From assembly GCF_000015965.1 (NCBI RefSeq), contig NC_009091.1, forward strand, positions 682,001 to 746,000: a DNA stretch of 64,000 nt. The letters are read 5' to 3'. The notes under the pieces were generated by a model that did no database searches, was not told the origin of the DNA, and worked only from the letters and a program-made list of their open reading frames with translations. Below are positions 35,662 to 45,853 of the stretch, piece by piece. This stretch comes from Prochlorococcus marinus str. MIT 9301 (GTDB lineage Bacteria; Cyanobacteriota; Cyanobacteriia; PCC-6307; Cyanobiaceae). Positions within the stretch are counted from its first letter, which is position 1, and every line of letters starts with the position of its first letter. The position numbers and the translations under genes are program-made.

Positions 35662-36663
35662 GTGAATCAAACTTTAATTCAAGAAATTCTCGAAGTTGTC
35701 GAGCAAGCAGCTATTGCCTCAGCAAAACTAACAGGACTTGGTCAAAAAGATGAAGCTGATGCTGCAGCTGTAGAAGCAATGAGATTGCGAATGGGCAAAA
35801 TTGAAATGAAAGGGAAAATTGTTATTGGAGAAGGTGAAAGAGATGAAGCACCTATGCTTTATATAGGTGAAGAAGTAGGCAGTGGAAATGGCCCAGGGGT
35901 TGACTTTGCAGTAGATCCTTGTGAAGGAACAAATCTTTGCGCTAATAATCAAAGAGGTTCTATGGCGGTTTTAGCTGCCTCTGATACGGGTGGTCTTTTC
36001 AATGCGCCTGATTTTTACATGAACAAATTAGCAGCGCCTCCCGCGGCCAAAGGTAAAGTAGATATTAGAAATTCAGCTACTGAAAACTTGAAGATACTAA
36101 GTGATTGCTTGGGCCTTTCTATTGATGAGCTTACTGTAGTTGTAATGGATAGAACTAGGCATAAAGATTTAATTAAAGAGATTCGAGGATGTGGTGCCAA
36201 AGTACAACCGATTTCTGATGGTGATGTTCAAGCTGCGATTGCATGTGGTTTCGCAGGTACTGGAACACATTGCTTGATGGGTATAGGTGCAGCCCCAGAG
36301 GGTGTTATTTCAGCTGCTGCAATGAGAGCTCTCGGTGGACACTTTCAAGGACAACTAGTTTATGATCCAGCAATAGCTCAAACCTCTGAATGGGCTGATT
36401 ACACAAAAGAAGGAAATATAAAACGTCTTAATGAAATGGGCATAACAGATATAGATAAAATCTATGAAGCGAATGAATTGGCATCCGGAGAAAATGTTGT
36501 TTTCGCTGGAAGTGGTATAACTGATGGCTTATTATTTGACGGAGTTAAATTTGAAAGGGATTGTGTAAGAACAAGTAGTTTAGTTATTAGTACGTTAGAT
36601 AGTACTGCAAGGTTCACAAATACTGTCCATATAAAAGATGGTGCTAAGAGTATCAGCCTTTAA
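35662..36663 (+). CDS. glpX: Fructose-1,6/sedoheptulose-1,7-bisphosphatase, class II (GlpX type)
   Basis: A 333-residue enzyme with the GlpX signatures: [19 protein letters not shown] (metal Glu/Asp), [14 protein letters not shown] and [21 protein letters not shown]. In cyanobacteria this dual phosphatase carries out both Calvin-cycle steps and is allosterically and redox regulated. Start is GTG at 35662. It is divergent from rpe and followed after 18 bases by hemA, so the two may share a transcript. Confidence 0.97.
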   Translation: MNQTLIQEILEVVEQAAIASAKLTGLGQKDEADAAAVEAMRLRMGKIEMKGKIVIGEGERDEAPMLYIGEEVGSGNGPGVDFAVDPCEGTNLCANNQRGSMAVLAASDTGGLFNAPDFYMNKLAAPPAAKGKVDIRNSATENLKILSDCLGLSIDELTVVVMDRTRHKDLIKEIRGCGAKVQPISDGDVQAAIACGFAGTGTHCLMGIGAAPEGVISAAAMRALGGHFQGQLVYDPAIAQTSEWADYTKEGNIKRLNEMGITDIDKIYEANELASGENVVFAGSGITDGLLFDGVKFERDCVRTSSLVISTLDSTARFTNTVHIKDGAKSISL

Positions 36664-36681
36664 AAATTCACTTTTAATTTT

Positions 36682-37992
36682 ATGCATATTGTTGTCGTCG
36701 GACTGAGTCATCGCACGGCACCTGTCGAAGTGCGTGAGAAGTTAAGTATTCCTGACCAATCCATAACAGAGTCATTGAAAGCATTAAAAGCTTTCTCTGA
36801 TGTATTAGAGGTATCAATTTTAAGTACTTGTAATAGGCTGGAAATATATGCGCTAGTAAAGGATAAAAATACTGGAATTTCATCTATTAAAGAATTCATA
36901 TCAGAATATTCTGGAATTATTTTTGACGATTTAAATCCACATCTTTTTTGCTTTAGACAGGAAGAAGCAGTTTTGCATTTGATGAAAGTTTCGGCAGGAC
37001 TTGATAGCCTCGTTTTGGGTGAAGGACAAATCCTTTCGCAGGTAAAAAAAATGATGAGATTAGGTCAAGAGAATCAATCTACTGGACCAATACTTAATAG
37101 ATTATTAACTCAATCAGTTAGTACAGGTAAAAAAGTAAGATCCGAAACAAATTTAGGAACTGGAGCCGTGTCAATCAGTTCGGCAGCGGTAGAACTAGCA
37201 CAATTAAAAATTGGACAAGAAAAAGGTTTCGATAATCTTGTAAGTTTGGAATCAGAAAATGTTCTTGTAGTTGGCGCTGGAAGAATGAGTAGGCTTTTAA
37301 TAACTCATTTAAAATCAAAAGGATGTCATAAACTTATCCTTTTAAATAGAAATATTGATAGAGCTTTAAATCTTGCTCAAGACTTCCCTGATTTAGAGAT
37401 TGTTTGTAAAGGTTTAAACGAATTAGAAGAAAACATATCATTATCTTCGCTTGTTTTCACCAGTACTGCTTCTGAAGAGCCAATTATTGATCTCACAAAA
37501 ATTGAAAAAATAAATTTGAGTAATAGACTTAAATTTATTGATATTGGTGTGCCGAGAAATATATCTAATGATGTCAAACAACATGAATTTGTAAAATCAT
37601 TTGATGTTGATGACTTACAAGAGGTCGTTTCAAGAAATCAAGAATTTAGACAGAAAATAGCAAAGGAAGCGGAATCTTTAGTAGAAGAAGAAAGGATCAT
37701 TTTTCTAGAATGGTGGGCAAGTTTAGAGGCCGTTCCAGTAATTAATAAACTTAGATCAGATTTGGAGTTAATTAGAAAGGAGGAATTACAAAAAGCACTA
37801 AGTAGAATGGGACCAGATTTTTCGGCTCGAGAAAGAAAAGTTGTGGAAGCTCTGACTAAAGGAATAATTAATAAAATACTTCATACGCCGGTCACCAAGT
37901 TGAGAAGTCCTCAATCAAGAGAAGAAAGACAAGTTTCTTTGAAAATCGTTGAAAAATTGTTTTCTTTGGTAGAAGAGGATAAAAATAACTAA
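36682..37992 (+). CDS. hemA: Glutamyl-tRNA reductase
   Basis: A 436-residue enzyme. The catalytic Cys is in ILSTCNRLEIYAL, preceded by VGLSHRTAPVEVREKLSI; the NADPH fold reads VLVVGAGRMSRLLITHL; the dimerisation helix is at the C-terminus. It reduces glutamyl-tRNA to glutamate-1-semialdehyde, the committed step for heme, chlorophyll and bilins, and is usually feedback-controlled by heme and FLU-like proteins. A 130-base spacer separates it from glgC. Confidence 0.97.
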   Translation: MHIVVVGLSHRTAPVEVREKLSIPDQSITESLKALKAFSDVLEVSILSTCNRLEIYALVKDKNTGISSIKEFISEYSGIIFDDLNPHLFCFRQEEAVLHLMKVSAGLDSLVLGEGQILSQVKKMMRLGQENQSTGPILNRLLTQSVSTGKKVRSETNLGTGAVSISSAAVELAQLKIGQEKGFDNLVSLESENVLVVGAGRMSRLLITHLKSKGCHKLILLNRNIDRALNLAQDFPDLEIVCKGLNELEENISLSSLVFTSTASEEPIIDLTKIEKINLSNRLKFIDIGVPRNISNDVKQHEFVKSFDVDDLQEVVSRNQEFRQKIAKEAESLVEEERIIFLEWWASLEAVPVINKLRSDLELIRKEELQKALSRMGPDFSARERKVVEALTKGIINKILHTPVTKLRSPQSREERQVSLKIVEKLFSLVEEDKNN

Positions 37993-38090
37993 CTTTTTTC
38001 TATTTATATTAAGTTTTTCCAGTGATTTATCGAAATACCTTTGTAAACTGACCATTTGTATTTCTAAATATGCCCATAATCAGTTACTTT

Positions 38091-38110
38091 AGGTAGTTGT
38101 ATATCTACCT
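38091..38110 (+). repeat. Inverted repeat upstream of glgC
   Basis: AGGTAG (38091-38096) and CTACCT (38105-38110) flank an 8-base TTGTATAT spacer, 12 bases before the glgC ATG. It could be a small hairpin that covers the ribosome entry region, or an operator half-site pair. The spacing between GTA and TAC is 10, not the 8 of an NtcA site. Confidence 0.3.
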
Positions 38111-38122
38111 CCATTTGATTGA

Positions 38123-39418
38123 ATGAAGCGTGTGTTGGCCATAATCCTCGGAGGAGGAAAAGGTTCTAGACTTTACCCTCTAACAAAAATGAGGGCTAAA
38201 CCTGCTGTGCCATTGGCAGGTAAGTATCGTTTGATAGATATTCCGATAAGTAATTGTATAAATTCAGGCATTAAAAAAATGTACGTATTGACCCAGTTCA
38301 ATAGTGCATCTCTTAATAGACATATAGGAAGAACATATAATTTAAATGGCCCTTTCGGCCAAGGATTTGTGGAGGTTTTAGCGGCACAACAGACTCCTGA
38401 TAGTCCGAAGTGGTTTGAAGGTACTGCTGATGCCGTAAGAAAATACCAATGGTTATTTCAAGAATGGGATGTAGATGAATATTTAATATTGTCAGGTGAT
38501 CAACTGTACAGAATGGACTACAGTTTATTTGTTCAACATCATAGAGATAATGGTGCTGATTTAACTGTTGCAGCTTTGCCTGTTGATGAAGCTCAAGCAG
38601 AAGGTTTTGGCCTAATGAGAACCGATGATTTAGGAAATATAAAAGAATTTAGTGAAAAGCCCACTGGAGAGAAGTTGAAGGCAATGGCAGTAGATACTTC
38701 AAAATTTGGATTAAGTAAGGAGTCAGCTGCCGAAAAACCATATCTAGCCTCTATGGGTATTTACGTTTTTAGCAGAAATACTCTTTTCGATCTTCTAAAT
38801 AAATTTCCTAATTATACAGATTTTGGTAAGGACATAATTCCAGAAGCTCTCAATAGAGGTGATACTCTTAAAAGTTATGTATTCGATGATTATTGGGAAG
38901 ATATTGGAACCATTGGGGCATTCTTTGAGTCAAACCTTGCATTGACTGAGCAACCAAAACCTCCATTTAGTTTTTATGATGAGAAATTTCCAATTTATAC
39001 TAGACCTAGATTTTTACCCCCTTCTAAGCTTGTAGATGCACAAATTACTGATTCAATTGTTTGTGAAGGTACAATCTTGAAGTCATGCAGTATTTTACAT
39101 TGTGTTTTAGGGGTAAGAAGCAGGATTGAAAGTGACTCAGTTCTTGAGGATACTCTTGTTATGGGAGCCGATTTCTTTGAATCCCCTGAAGAGAGGTTTG
39201 AATTAAGAAAAGGGGGCGGAACGCCTCTTGGAGTAGGTGAAGGGACTACTGTAAAAAGAGCAATTCTTGATAAGAATACAAGAATTGGTGATAATGTCGT
39301 GATCATTAATAAAGATCGAGTAGAAGAAGCAGATAAGCCAGAATTAGGCTTCTATATCAGAAATGGAATTGTTGTAGTAGTTAAAAATGCAACTATTGCA
39401 AACGGAACTGTTATTTAA
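38123..39418 (+). CDS. glgC: Glucose-1-phosphate adenylyltransferase
   Basis: A 431-residue enzyme. The nucleotide loop is [21 protein letters not shown], the glucose-1-phosphate region has EFSEKP, and the C-terminal half is a left-handed beta-helix with hexapeptide-like repeats ([12 protein letters not shown]) carrying the regulatory site. It makes ADP-glucose for glycogen and is activated by 3-phosphoglycerate in cyanobacteria. It stands first in a plus-strand group with gnd and pgl: carbon stored by glgC is later burned through gnd and pgl. Confidence 0.97.
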   Translation: MKRVLAIILGGGKGSRLYPLTKMRAKPAVPLAGKYRLIDIPISNCINSGIKKMYVLTQFNSASLNRHIGRTYNLNGPFGQGFVEVLAAQQTPDSPKWFEGTADAVRKYQWLFQEWDVDEYLILSGDQLYRMDYSLFVQHHRDNGADLTVAALPVDEAQAEGFGLMRTDDLGNIKEFSEKPTGEKLKAMAVDTSKFGLSKESAAEKPYLASMGIYVFSRNTLFDLLNKFPNYTDFGKDIIPEALNRGDTLKSYVFDDYWEDIGTIGAFFESNLALTEQPKPPFSFYDEKFPIYTRPRFLPPSKLVDAQITDSIVCEGTILKSCSILHCVLGVRSRIESDSVLEDTLVMGADFFESPEERFELRKGGGTPLGVGEGTTVKRAILDKNTRIGDNVVIINKDRVEEADKPELGFYIRNGIVVVVKNATIANGTVI

Positions 39419-39513
39419 ATCTTTTCCATCATTTTTCGCTGACATAAGTATTTTTTTTGAGCAATTTTGTTGAGTTGCAGGCACACTATATTTATTGAGT
39501 TTTTTAATTTTTT

Positions 39514-40932
39514 ATGTCCAAGGCACATTTTGGTTTAATAGGTCTTGGTGTTATGGGCGAAAATTTAGTTCTTAACGCAGAGAGAAATGGATTTTCTAGT
39601 GTAGTTTTTAATAGGACTTACTCCAAAACCGAGGAATTTTTACAAGGTCGTGGCCTTGGAAAGAATATTGAAGGAGCTGAAACTCTTCAAGAATTTGTTA
39701 ATAAGCTAGAGAGACCTAGAAGAATTCTAATGATGGTAAAAGCTGGGCCCGCAACAGATGCTGTCATTGATAATATTTCTGGATATCTCGAGGAAGGAGA
39801 TTTATTAATAGATGGCGGCAACTCTCAATTTAAAGATACAGAAAGAAGGGTGAATACTCTTGAAAGTAAAAGTTTTGGATACATTGGGATGGGAGTCTCT
39901 GGAGGTGCTAAAGGAGCTCTAGAGGGCCCAAGCATGATGCCCGGTGGAACTAAGGCTTCATATGATGCAATAGAAAGCTTATTAACAAAAATGGCTGCCA
40001 AAGTTGAAGACGGACCATGTGTCGCATATGTTGGACCAGGAGGCTCAGGTCATTTTGTAAAAACTGTTCATAACGGAATTGAATATGGAATTGAACAAAT
40101 ACTTGCAGAAGCTTATGACCTTATGAAGAGAGTCAAAGGTATGAATGGACAGCAGATGTCAGAGGTATTTGGTATTTGGAATAATACTGATGAATTAGCT
40201 TCTTATCTTGTTGAGATAACAGAGATTTGTCTAAATACAAAAGATGAGATAACTGGAGATGATGTCGTGGAAAAAATATTAGATAAAGCTGGCCAGAAAG
40301 GTACAGGGTTATGGACTGTTGTAAGTGCTCTAGAACTGGGGGTATCAGTCCCAACTATTTATGCATCTTTAAATGCAAGAGTAATGAGTTCTTTAAAAGA
40401 GCAACGTAGTGAGATTGAAAAAACTATTCCATCTAAAGAGATAGAAGATTTTGATTTAGGAAATATATCAGATGGAATGAAACCTTTATTTGATGCTGTA
40501 GTCCTTGCCACAATTGCTAGCTATGCCCAAGGTATGGATATTTTAAGAGAAGCATCTGCAGTATATAACTATGGTTTAAATATGCCGTCAATTGCTCAAA
40601 TATGGAAAGGTGGTTGCATAATTAGATCAAAATTATTAAGTAAAATTCAAGATGCCTATAATAAAGACCCTAATCTAAAAAATTTAATTTTTGATGATTG
40701 GTTTAATAATGAAATTGCGACAAGATTAGATAACTTAGCTAAAGTAGTCTCTCTATCCACAAAGGCAGGTATACCAGTGCCATGTTTATCCAGTACTTTA
40801 GATTATTTAAATAGTTATAGAACCAATAGACTTCCTCAGAATCTCGTTCAGGCAATGAGAGACTGTTTTGGCTCTCATACATATGAAAGAATTGATAAGA
40901 AAGGTAGTTTTCATACTGAATGGATGAAATGA
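39514..40932 (+). CDS. gnd: 6-phosphogluconate dehydrogenase, decarboxylating
   Basis: A 472-residue protein: NADP fold FGLIGLGVMGENLVLNAE, substrate block GGNSQFKDTERR, catalytic region GVSGGAKGALEGPSMMPGG and FVKTVHNGIEYG (Lys and His). It oxidises 6-phosphogluconate to ribulose-5-phosphate with NADPH output, the main night-time NADPH source. The last bases overlap the pgl start (ATGA), so gnd and pgl are translationally coupled. Confidence 0.97.
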   Translation: MSKAHFGLIGLGVMGENLVLNAERNGFSSVVFNRTYSKTEEFLQGRGLGKNIEGAETLQEFVNKLERPRRILMMVKAGPATDAVIDNISGYLEEGDLLIDGGNSQFKDTERRVNTLESKSFGYIGMGVSGGAKGALEGPSMMPGGTKASYDAIESLLTKMAAKVEDGPCVAYVGPGGSGHFVKTVHNGIEYGIEQILAEAYDLMKRVKGMNGQQMSEVFGIWNNTDELASYLVEITEICLNTKDEITGDDVVEKILDKAGQKGTGLWTVVSALELGVSVPTIYASLNARVMSSLKEQRSEIEKTIPSKEIEDFDLGNISDGMKPLFDAVVLATIASYAQGMDILREASAVYNYGLNMPSIAQIWKGGCIIRSKLLSKIQDAYNKDPNLKNLIFDDWFNNEIATRLDNLAKVVSLSTKAGIPVPCLSSTLDYLNSYRTNRLPQNLVQAMRDCFGSHTYERIDKKGSFHTEWMK

Positions 40933-41657
40933 TTGAAAAGGTCAAAAATGGATACACCATAAATTTATACAAAGACAAATTAGAACTATCAACAGCTGTT
41001 TTTAAGTTTATTGAAAGTCATATTATCCATACTTTAAAAAAGAAAGACAGGTTCAAATTTTGTGTAAGTGGAGGTTCAACTCCTAAATCTGTTTATAAGC
41101 TTTTATCAAAAAGTGATCTTAGATGGGATATGGTTGATGTCTTTTTAGGGGATGAAAGATGTGTTGATCCAAATTCAGAATTGAGTAACTCGTTAATGTT
41201 GAAGAATTCATTGTTAAAAAATTTTGGATCGAAAGCTTTTTTTTATGAAATTTTCAATGATTTAAATGCTGATGATGAAGCTACAAAGAATCAATTTGTT
41301 TCTAAATTATTTGAAAAATGCGGATCAAACCCTCCAACTTTTGATTTAACATTATTAGGTCTCGGAGACGATGGTCATACAGCCTCACTATTTCCTTATC
41401 AAAAAAATAATAATGTAGATGATTTTGTTATTTTTAATGATGGTAAAGGTTTAAAAAGAATTTCACTAACTCCAAAGGTTCTATCAGCCTCATCAAAGAT
41501 TGTATTTTTAGTAAGTGGAGCTTCTAAAAGAATTGCTCTTGAGAGGTTATTAGATGAAAAAGAGTCACCAGATAGAACACCATCAAAATTAATAAAATCT
41601 ATTAATCAAATTTCAATATTTTGTGATCTGGAATCAGCAAAAGAATTAGAAATTTAG
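40929..41657 (+). CDS. pgl: 6-phosphogluconolactonase
   Basis: A protein of about 242 residues with the glucosamine-6-phosphate isomerase/lactonase fold: FCVSGGSTPKSVYKLL, VFLGDERCVDPNSELSN and LLGLGDDGHTASLFP. An in-frame ATG at 40920 would add three residues inside gnd; I prefer ATG at 40929, which gives the common 4-base ATGA overlap with the gnd stop. It hydrolyses the lactone made by glucose-6-phosphate dehydrogenase, the step before gnd. Confidence 0.92.
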   Translation: MIEKVKNGYTINLYKDKLELSTAVFKFIESHIIHTLKKKDRFKFCVSGGSTPKSVYKLLSKSDLRWDMVDVFLGDERCVDPNSELSNSLMLKNSLLKNFGSKAFFYEIFNDLNADDEATKNQFVSKLFEKCGSNPPTFDLTLLGLGDDGHTASLFPYQKNNNVDDFVIFNDGKGLKRISLTPKVLSASSKIVFLVSGASKRIALERLLDEKESPDRTPSKLIKSINQISIFCDLESAKELEI

Positions 41658-41687
41658 TTAAAGTCTAGTAATAATTAAAAATATTCA

Positions 41688-42236
41688 ATGAGTAAGAAAA
41701 AATTTTTATTTCAGAAAAAAGAGTTCGATGGTTGGAAAACATTAAATGATACTGTTATGGGCGGATCAAGTTCAGCTTTTTGTGAAATTTCAAATTCGGG
41801 TTTGATATTAAAGGGTAATATTGTCGAGAAAGCAGGAGGATTTGTTAGCTGTAGATCGTCTATATATAAACCTTCTTTAAATGTATCTGAGTATTCATCC
41901 TTTGAATTAAATATTGATGGACAAGGAAGAACTTTTAAATTTGCTGTCGCTTGTGAAGATGATCTACTAGGACTAACTGAATTTATTCCGGGTGGACTTA
42001 GATGGATTAAATCATTCCCAACAAAAAAATTCGGGACAACAAATGTTCAAATTCCTTATAGTGATTTAAAACCTTCAGTAAGAGCTAATAAAGTACGTTT
42101 TCCATTTAAATTTAAGCCATCTAAAATTAAAAGATTGCAACTACTACACTCTAAGTTCGGTGATGATGGATTACTTAATAATGAGTTTAAACAGGGTTCT
42201 ATAAAAGTTTTAATTAAATCAATAAGTGTTATTTGA
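41688..42236 (+). CDS. CIA30 domain protein
   Basis: A 182-residue protein. The pattern WKTLNDTVMGGSSSAFCEIS, then GFVSCRSSIYKPSLN and the DGQGRTFKFAV core, belongs to the CIA30 (complex I intermediate-associated protein 30) family, a jelly-roll carbohydrate-binding-like domain. In cyanobacteria the function is not settled; a link to NDH-1 assembly is possible only by name. It follows pgl by 30 bases and overlaps the next gene by 11 bases, so it is part of the gnd-pgl transcript. Confidence 0.85.
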   Translation: MSKKKFLFQKKEFDGWKTLNDTVMGGSSSAFCEISNSGLILKGNIVEKAGGFVSCRSSIYKPSLNVSEYSSFELNIDGQGRTFKFAVACEDDLLGLTEFIPGGLRWIKSFPTKKFGTTNVQIPYSDLKPSVRANKVRFPFKFKPSKIKRLQLLHSKFGDDGLLNNEFKQGSIKVLIKSISVI

Positions 42237-42612
42237 AAATCCACCAAAAAATATAGAGAGCTTAATCGCTAAGTCAGCAGATTTAACAAATAAACCTTTT
42301 GTTCATTCTGTAGTAAAAATAAATGGTGAATACGAATTCGAAAATGAAGATATTGATTTAACAGTTAATATCTTATGTCGAGATAAAGAAGGTAAAAGAT
42401 TAGAAATTTATGATCTTGAATTAGAACTTTTTAAATCAAACAAAGAGTTGGTTTTAGTAATCTCTAAGCTTAATTTCCCTGATGAACCAATATTATGGTG
42501 TGGAGTTAAAACATTATGGATGGATAGCAATAATGGAAAAAAATGCAACTCACCAAAATACAGCGCTAGATTGGAAAATTTAGCAAATAGGATAAAAAGT
42601 TTTATTGATTAA
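42226..42612 (+). CDS. Hypothetical protein downstream of the CIA30 gene
   Basis: A 128-residue soluble protein, GTG start at 42226 inside the end of the CIA30 gene. Beta-strand-rich in the middle (GEYEFENEDIDLTVNILC, DLELELFKSNKELVLVISKL), with LWCGVKTLWMDS near the end. I do not recognise a domain. Position suggests it is translated together with the CIA30 protein. It converges with ilvD. Confidence 0.65.
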   Translation: MLFENPPKNIESLIAKSADLTNKPFVHSVVKINGEYEFENEDIDLTVNILCRDKEGKRLEIYDLELELFKSNKELVLVISKLNFPDEPILWCGVKTLWMDSNNGKKCNSPKYSARLENLANRIKSFID

Positions 42613-42627
42613 GAAAATAAAATTTGA

Positions 42628-42645
42628 ACTGATTTATAAATCAGT
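42628..42645. terminator. 18-base palindrome at the ilvD 3' end
   Basis: ACTGATTTATAAATCAGT is a perfect palindrome overlapping the ilvD stop codon, in the 21-base gap between convergent genes. As RNA it could form a 7-base stem with a TATA loop on either strand. No T run follows, so it is a weak terminator candidate at best. Confidence 0.35.
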
Positions 42646-44307
42646 AACAGCCCCTAAACTTGATGTGCTTACTATTCTCGAATATTTTGAAAGAATTCCT
42701 CTTTTGTATTTTTGAATAGGTTTTACCCAATCTTTTTTTCTTTTTTTTAATTCTTCGTCAGATAAATTCACTTCAATTAGTTGTTTTACAGCATCAACGG
42801 TAATCAAATCGCCTTCTTTTATTAGAGCAATGTTTCCGCCAACAGCCGCCTCTGGAGCTATATGACCAACAACCAGACCATATGTACCGCCGCTAAATCT
42901 CCCATCGGTAATCAGAGCTACTTTCTCTCCGAGCCCTTGACCAACAATTGCAGATGTTGGAGCCAACATTTCTCTCATGCCTGGCCCTCCTACAGGGCCT
43001 TCGTTTCTTATGACAACAACATCACCAGCTTTGATATCGTTATTTAAAATCGACTTTAAACAATCCTCTTCACTTTCAAAAATCTTAGCGGGACCTGTTA
43101 ATACAGGGTTTTTTACTCCGCTAATTTTGGCTACAGAACCTTCGCTCGCTAAGTTACCTTTTAATATCGCTAGATGTCCTTTTTTGTAAAGAGGGTCATG
43201 TATGTCTCTTATGACATTTTGATTTGTTGGAGGCTTATCTGGAATATTCTGTAAGTATTCTGAGATGGTTTTGCCTTCAATGTTTTTGCAATCGCCATGA
43301 ATTAATCCTGCATTCAAAAGAATTTTCATTACTTGTGGAATCCCACCTGCTTTATGAAGATCGACCGTCACATATTTACCACTCGGTTTAAGGTCACAAA
43401 TAACGGGTACTTTTTGTCTGATTCTCTCGAAATCATTAATGTTGATATCTATTCCTGCAGTATTCGCAATAGCCAAGATGTGCAATACCGCATTTGTTGA
43501 CCCACCAATTGCCATAATTACTGATATTGCATTTTCAAATGCTTTCTTAGTCATTAGGTCTAGAGGTCTTATATCTTTTTTTATTGCAGAGACTAATATC
43601 TCAGCACTTTTATCTGCACTTAGTTCTTTTTCAAGATCTTCAGCAGCCATAGTGGAACTGTGAGGAAGACTTAACCCTAATACTTCAATAACCGCAGACA
43701 TTGTATTAGCTGTAAACATTCCTCCACAGCTTCCAGCACCAGGAATACAATTTTTCTCAACTTGGATAAGCCTTTCTTCAGTAATTTTGCCTGATGTTAA
43801 TTGACCAACAGCTTCAAATGCACTAACAACAGTTAGATCTTCTCCATACAATTTCCCAGGCTTTATTGTCCCTCCATAAATGAAAATTGAGGGAATATTC
43901 ATTCTTGCAATCGCAATCATGGCACCCGGCATATTTTTATCACATCCACCTATAGCAAGTACTCCATCCATACTCTGAGCATTACATGCTGTTTCAATTG
44001 AATCAGCAATAACTTCTCTTGAAACTAGGGAATATTTCATGCCCTCTGTTCCCATAGAAATTCCATCACTTACTGTTATAGTCCCAAACATCTGAGGCAT
44101 CCCACCTGATCTTTTTATTGATTCTTCAGCTTTTAGAGCTAACTTATTTAAACCCATGTTGCATGGTGTTATTGTGCTGTATCCATTTGCAACTCCAATA
44201 ATAGGTTTATTGAAATCTTCATCATTAAATCCAACAGCTCTTAACATCGATCTGTTAGGTGATCTTTGAACACCTTGGGTTATTGCAGATGATCTGAGTT
44301 TATTCAT
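42634..44307 (-). CDS. ilvD: Dihydroxy-acid dehydratase
   Basis: A 557-residue iron-sulfur dehydratase. Cluster ligand blocks are [15 protein letters not shown] and [15 protein letters not shown]; the C-terminal [14 protein letters not shown] and [12 protein letters not shown] are also present. It converts dihydroxy-acids to the 2-keto acids for valine, isoleucine and leucine. leuB, in the same pathway, lies about 9 kb away. Followed on the same strand by no close gene. Confidence 0.97.
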   Translation of the reverse strand: MNKLRSSAITQGVQRSPNRSMLRAVGFNDEDFNKPIIGVANGYSTITPCNMGLNKLALKAEESIKRSGGMPQMFGTITVSDGISMGTEGMKYSLVSREVIADSIETACNAQSMDGVLAIGGCDKNMPGAMIAIARMNIPSIFIYGGTIKPGKLYGEDLTVVSAFEAVGQLTSGKITEERLIQVEKNCIPGAGSCGGMFTANTMSAVIEVLGLSLPHSSTMAAEDLEKELSADKSAEILVSAIKKDIRPLDLMTKKAFENAISVIMAIGGSTNAVLHILAIANTAGIDININDFERIRQKVPVICDLKPSGKYVTVDLHKAGGIPQVMKILLNAGLIHGDCKNIEGKTISEYLQNIPDKPPTNQNVIRDIHDPLYKKGHLAILKGNLASEGSVAKISGVKNPVLTGPAKIFESEEDCLKSILNNDIKAGDVVVIRNEGPVGGPGMREMLAPTSAIVGQGLGEKVALITDGRFSGGTYGLVVGHIAPEAAVGGNIALIKEGDLITVDAVKQLIEVNLSDEELKKRKKDWVKPIQKYKRGILSKYSRIVSTSSLGAVTDL

Positions 44308-44330
44308 ATTATTTGAGAACCTTTTTTATT

Positions 44331-44621
44331 CTATTGCCCCAACTCTTCAAGTTGCTTCCTTACATCTGCAATTGCAGAATTAAGTTGCTCAACTTTCTTT
44401 TCCAGATTCTCTCCTTCAACTTCATTTATATTTTCATTTGAATCAATCGCTTCTGATCCGTCTTGAATTCTGGAGGAATACATCATTGCTTTTTGTTTTT
44501 TTTCCTCCTTTCTTTTGTCTGCTTCGGATATTAACCACCAAGCTAGACCTGCTGCTCCAATAAAAGCACCGCTTATTAATGATAAAAGATTATTTGAAGA
44601 CGAATCTCTGTATTCAGACAT
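44331..44621 (-). CDS. Hypothetical membrane-anchored coiled-coil protein
   Basis: A 96-residue protein. A membrane segment at about residues 12-27 (LLSLISGAFIGAAGLAWWLI) is followed by a charged linker (SEADKRKEEKKQKAMM) and a C-terminal helix with heptad Leu/Val (NLEKKVEQLNSAIADVRKQL). The positive charges after the segment suggest that the coiled coil faces the cytoplasm. It lies upstream of ilvD, 23 bases away, and downstream of the UPRT-like gene, possibly one transcript. Function unknown. Confidence 0.7.
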   Translation of the reverse strand: MSEYRDSSSNNLLSLISGAFIGAAGLAWWLISEADKRKEEKKQKAMMYSSRIQDGSEAIDSNENINEVEGENLEKKVEQLNSAIADVRKQLEELGQ

Positions 44622-44650
44622 TGGTAAGTTATTTACTCCTATATTCTATA

Positions 44651-45268
44651 TTAGTTCTTATCTTGAAATATAGTACTTAAACGCGATAGAGGATTTCCAA
44701 TCCCCGGGACTAATAATTGTGTTTTTTCGTCTTCCTCATCTATACAAGAAGTGTAAATTACCTGATTAGGGAGTAATTTCGCAATTTCATTTAACCCTTT
44801 ATTTGAGCAAATAGCAGTTATTAAAAGAATCCTATTTGAATCAACACCTAATTCCTTTAATTTAATTAAAGTTTCTAATGTTGCTGACTTTGTCGTTATT
44901 TGTTCTGAATAAAATATAACTCCTTCATTTGATTCAATAGTTTTAGGAAGTTCTCCTAATGAAAGGGTTGAATTAGGAATTACTTCTTTAGATCCAAACC
45001 AAAGAGATAACCCTTCGGGCAACATTGCGAGCACTTTTATTGGATAATCATTATTAATAAAGAATCCATCTGCGTCTCCATTATCAGTATTTACTATTTC
45101 TTTTTTATATGGCAGCCAATTACGTAATGCTTCATATGTAAGCCATTTCCCTAATTGCTCATATCCTGTAGAGTACAAAATATTTGGAGTATTTTTTTCT
45201 CGCAATATTGAAAGCCAATGTTTTATTAATGGATGAGGAGGAACAATAACCTTTAGTGACATTGCCAT
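44651..45268 (-). CDS. Uracil phosphoribosyltransferase-like protein with eroded PRPP motif
   Basis: A 205-residue protein with the UPRT layout: PPHPLIKHWLSILREKNTP at the start, YEQLGKWLTYEALRNWLP in the first helices, and a C-terminal VIYTSCIDEEDEKTQLLVPGIGNPLSR that matches the UPRT uracil-binding end (YTAAIDE...PGLGDAGDR). But the PRPP loop, DPMLATGGS in true enzymes, reads FYSEQITTKSA, and PILRAG reads LAMLPEG. The acidic pair that binds the ribose is missing. It may be a non-catalytic or repurposed paralogue. Whether a true upp exists elsewhere cannot be seen here. Confidence 0.75.
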   Translation of the reverse strand: MAMSLKVIVPPHPLIKHWLSILREKNTPNILYSTGYEQLGKWLTYEALRNWLPYKKEIVNTDNGDADGFFINNDYPIKVLAMLPEGLSLWFGSKEVIPNSTLSLGELPKTIESNEGVIFYSEQITTKSATLETLIKLKELGVDSNRILLITAICSNKGLNEIAKLLPNQVIYTSCIDEEDEKTQLLVPGIGNPLSRLSTIFQDKN

Positions 45269-45331
45269 ATATTTTCCTTTAAGATACTCTTACAAACTTT
45301 AAATACTTAAGCTCTAAAATACAGTCTTATT

Positions 45332-45844
45332 ATGATTAAATCAATTGTTTTCCCCTCACTAAAGAATGCATTAATTACTTTGTTATTCGTTGGAATTTTA
45401 TTTTTTAATTCTGTAAATTCAGCATGGGCTAAAAGACCTCCTGAGATTAGAAACCAGCAAGACCTTAATTTAGAGCCAGATATGCATGGTCAAGATTTAA
45501 GCGGCAACGAATACGTTAAGTTTGATTTAAATGGGTTTAATTTCAGTGAAAGTAATTTAGAAGGGGCGGTGTTCAATAATAGTAAATTGCAAAACTCAAA
45601 GTTTACTGGAGCAAATTTAAGAGATGCACTAGCTTATGCAACAGACTTTACAGATGCTGATCTTTCAGATGTTAATTTTACTAATGCTCTATTAATGGAG
45701 AGTAATTTTGAAGGCGCAAAAATAGATGGTGCAGATTTTACTGATGCAGTTCTAAGTCGTACACAACAAAAACAATTATGTGCGATTGCCAATGGCACAA
45801 ATAGTTCTACAGGAGAGAGTACAGAATACAGCTTAGGTTGTTAA
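45332..45844 (+). CDS. Secreted pentapeptide-repeat protein
   Basis: A 170-residue protein. A signal peptide ends at SAWA-KRPPE (about residue 34). Residues 55-140 are A(D/N)LxX-type pentapeptide repeats (FSESNLEGAVFNNSKLQNSK, then FTGANLRDA and DFTDADLSDVNFTNA), which fold as a right-handed quadrilateral helix. The tail has two Cys (KQLCAIANG and SLGC). Thylakoid-lumen pentapeptide proteins are common in cyanobacteria; no role is assigned. The CobW gene begins 9 bases after its stop. Confidence 0.88.
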   Translation: MIKSIVFPSLKNALITLLFVGILFFNSVNSAWAKRPPEIRNQQDLNLEPDMHGQDLSGNEYVKFDLNGFNFSESNLEGAVFNNSKLQNSKFTGANLRDALAYATDFTDADLSDVNFTNALLMESNFEGAKIDGADFTDAVLSRTQQKQLCAIANGTNSSTGESTEYSLGC

Positions 45845-45853
45845 TCATCAAAG

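Noticed and set aside
38091-38110. NtcA operator upstream of glgC
   Set aside because: The palindrome has GTA and TAC separated by 10 bases and not 8, so it does not fit GTA-N8-TAC. It is kept only as an inverted repeat.
38995-39306. Minus-strand frame of 103 codons inside glgC
   Set aside because: It is an antisense shadow of the GlgC beta-helix region with no start signal and no family features.
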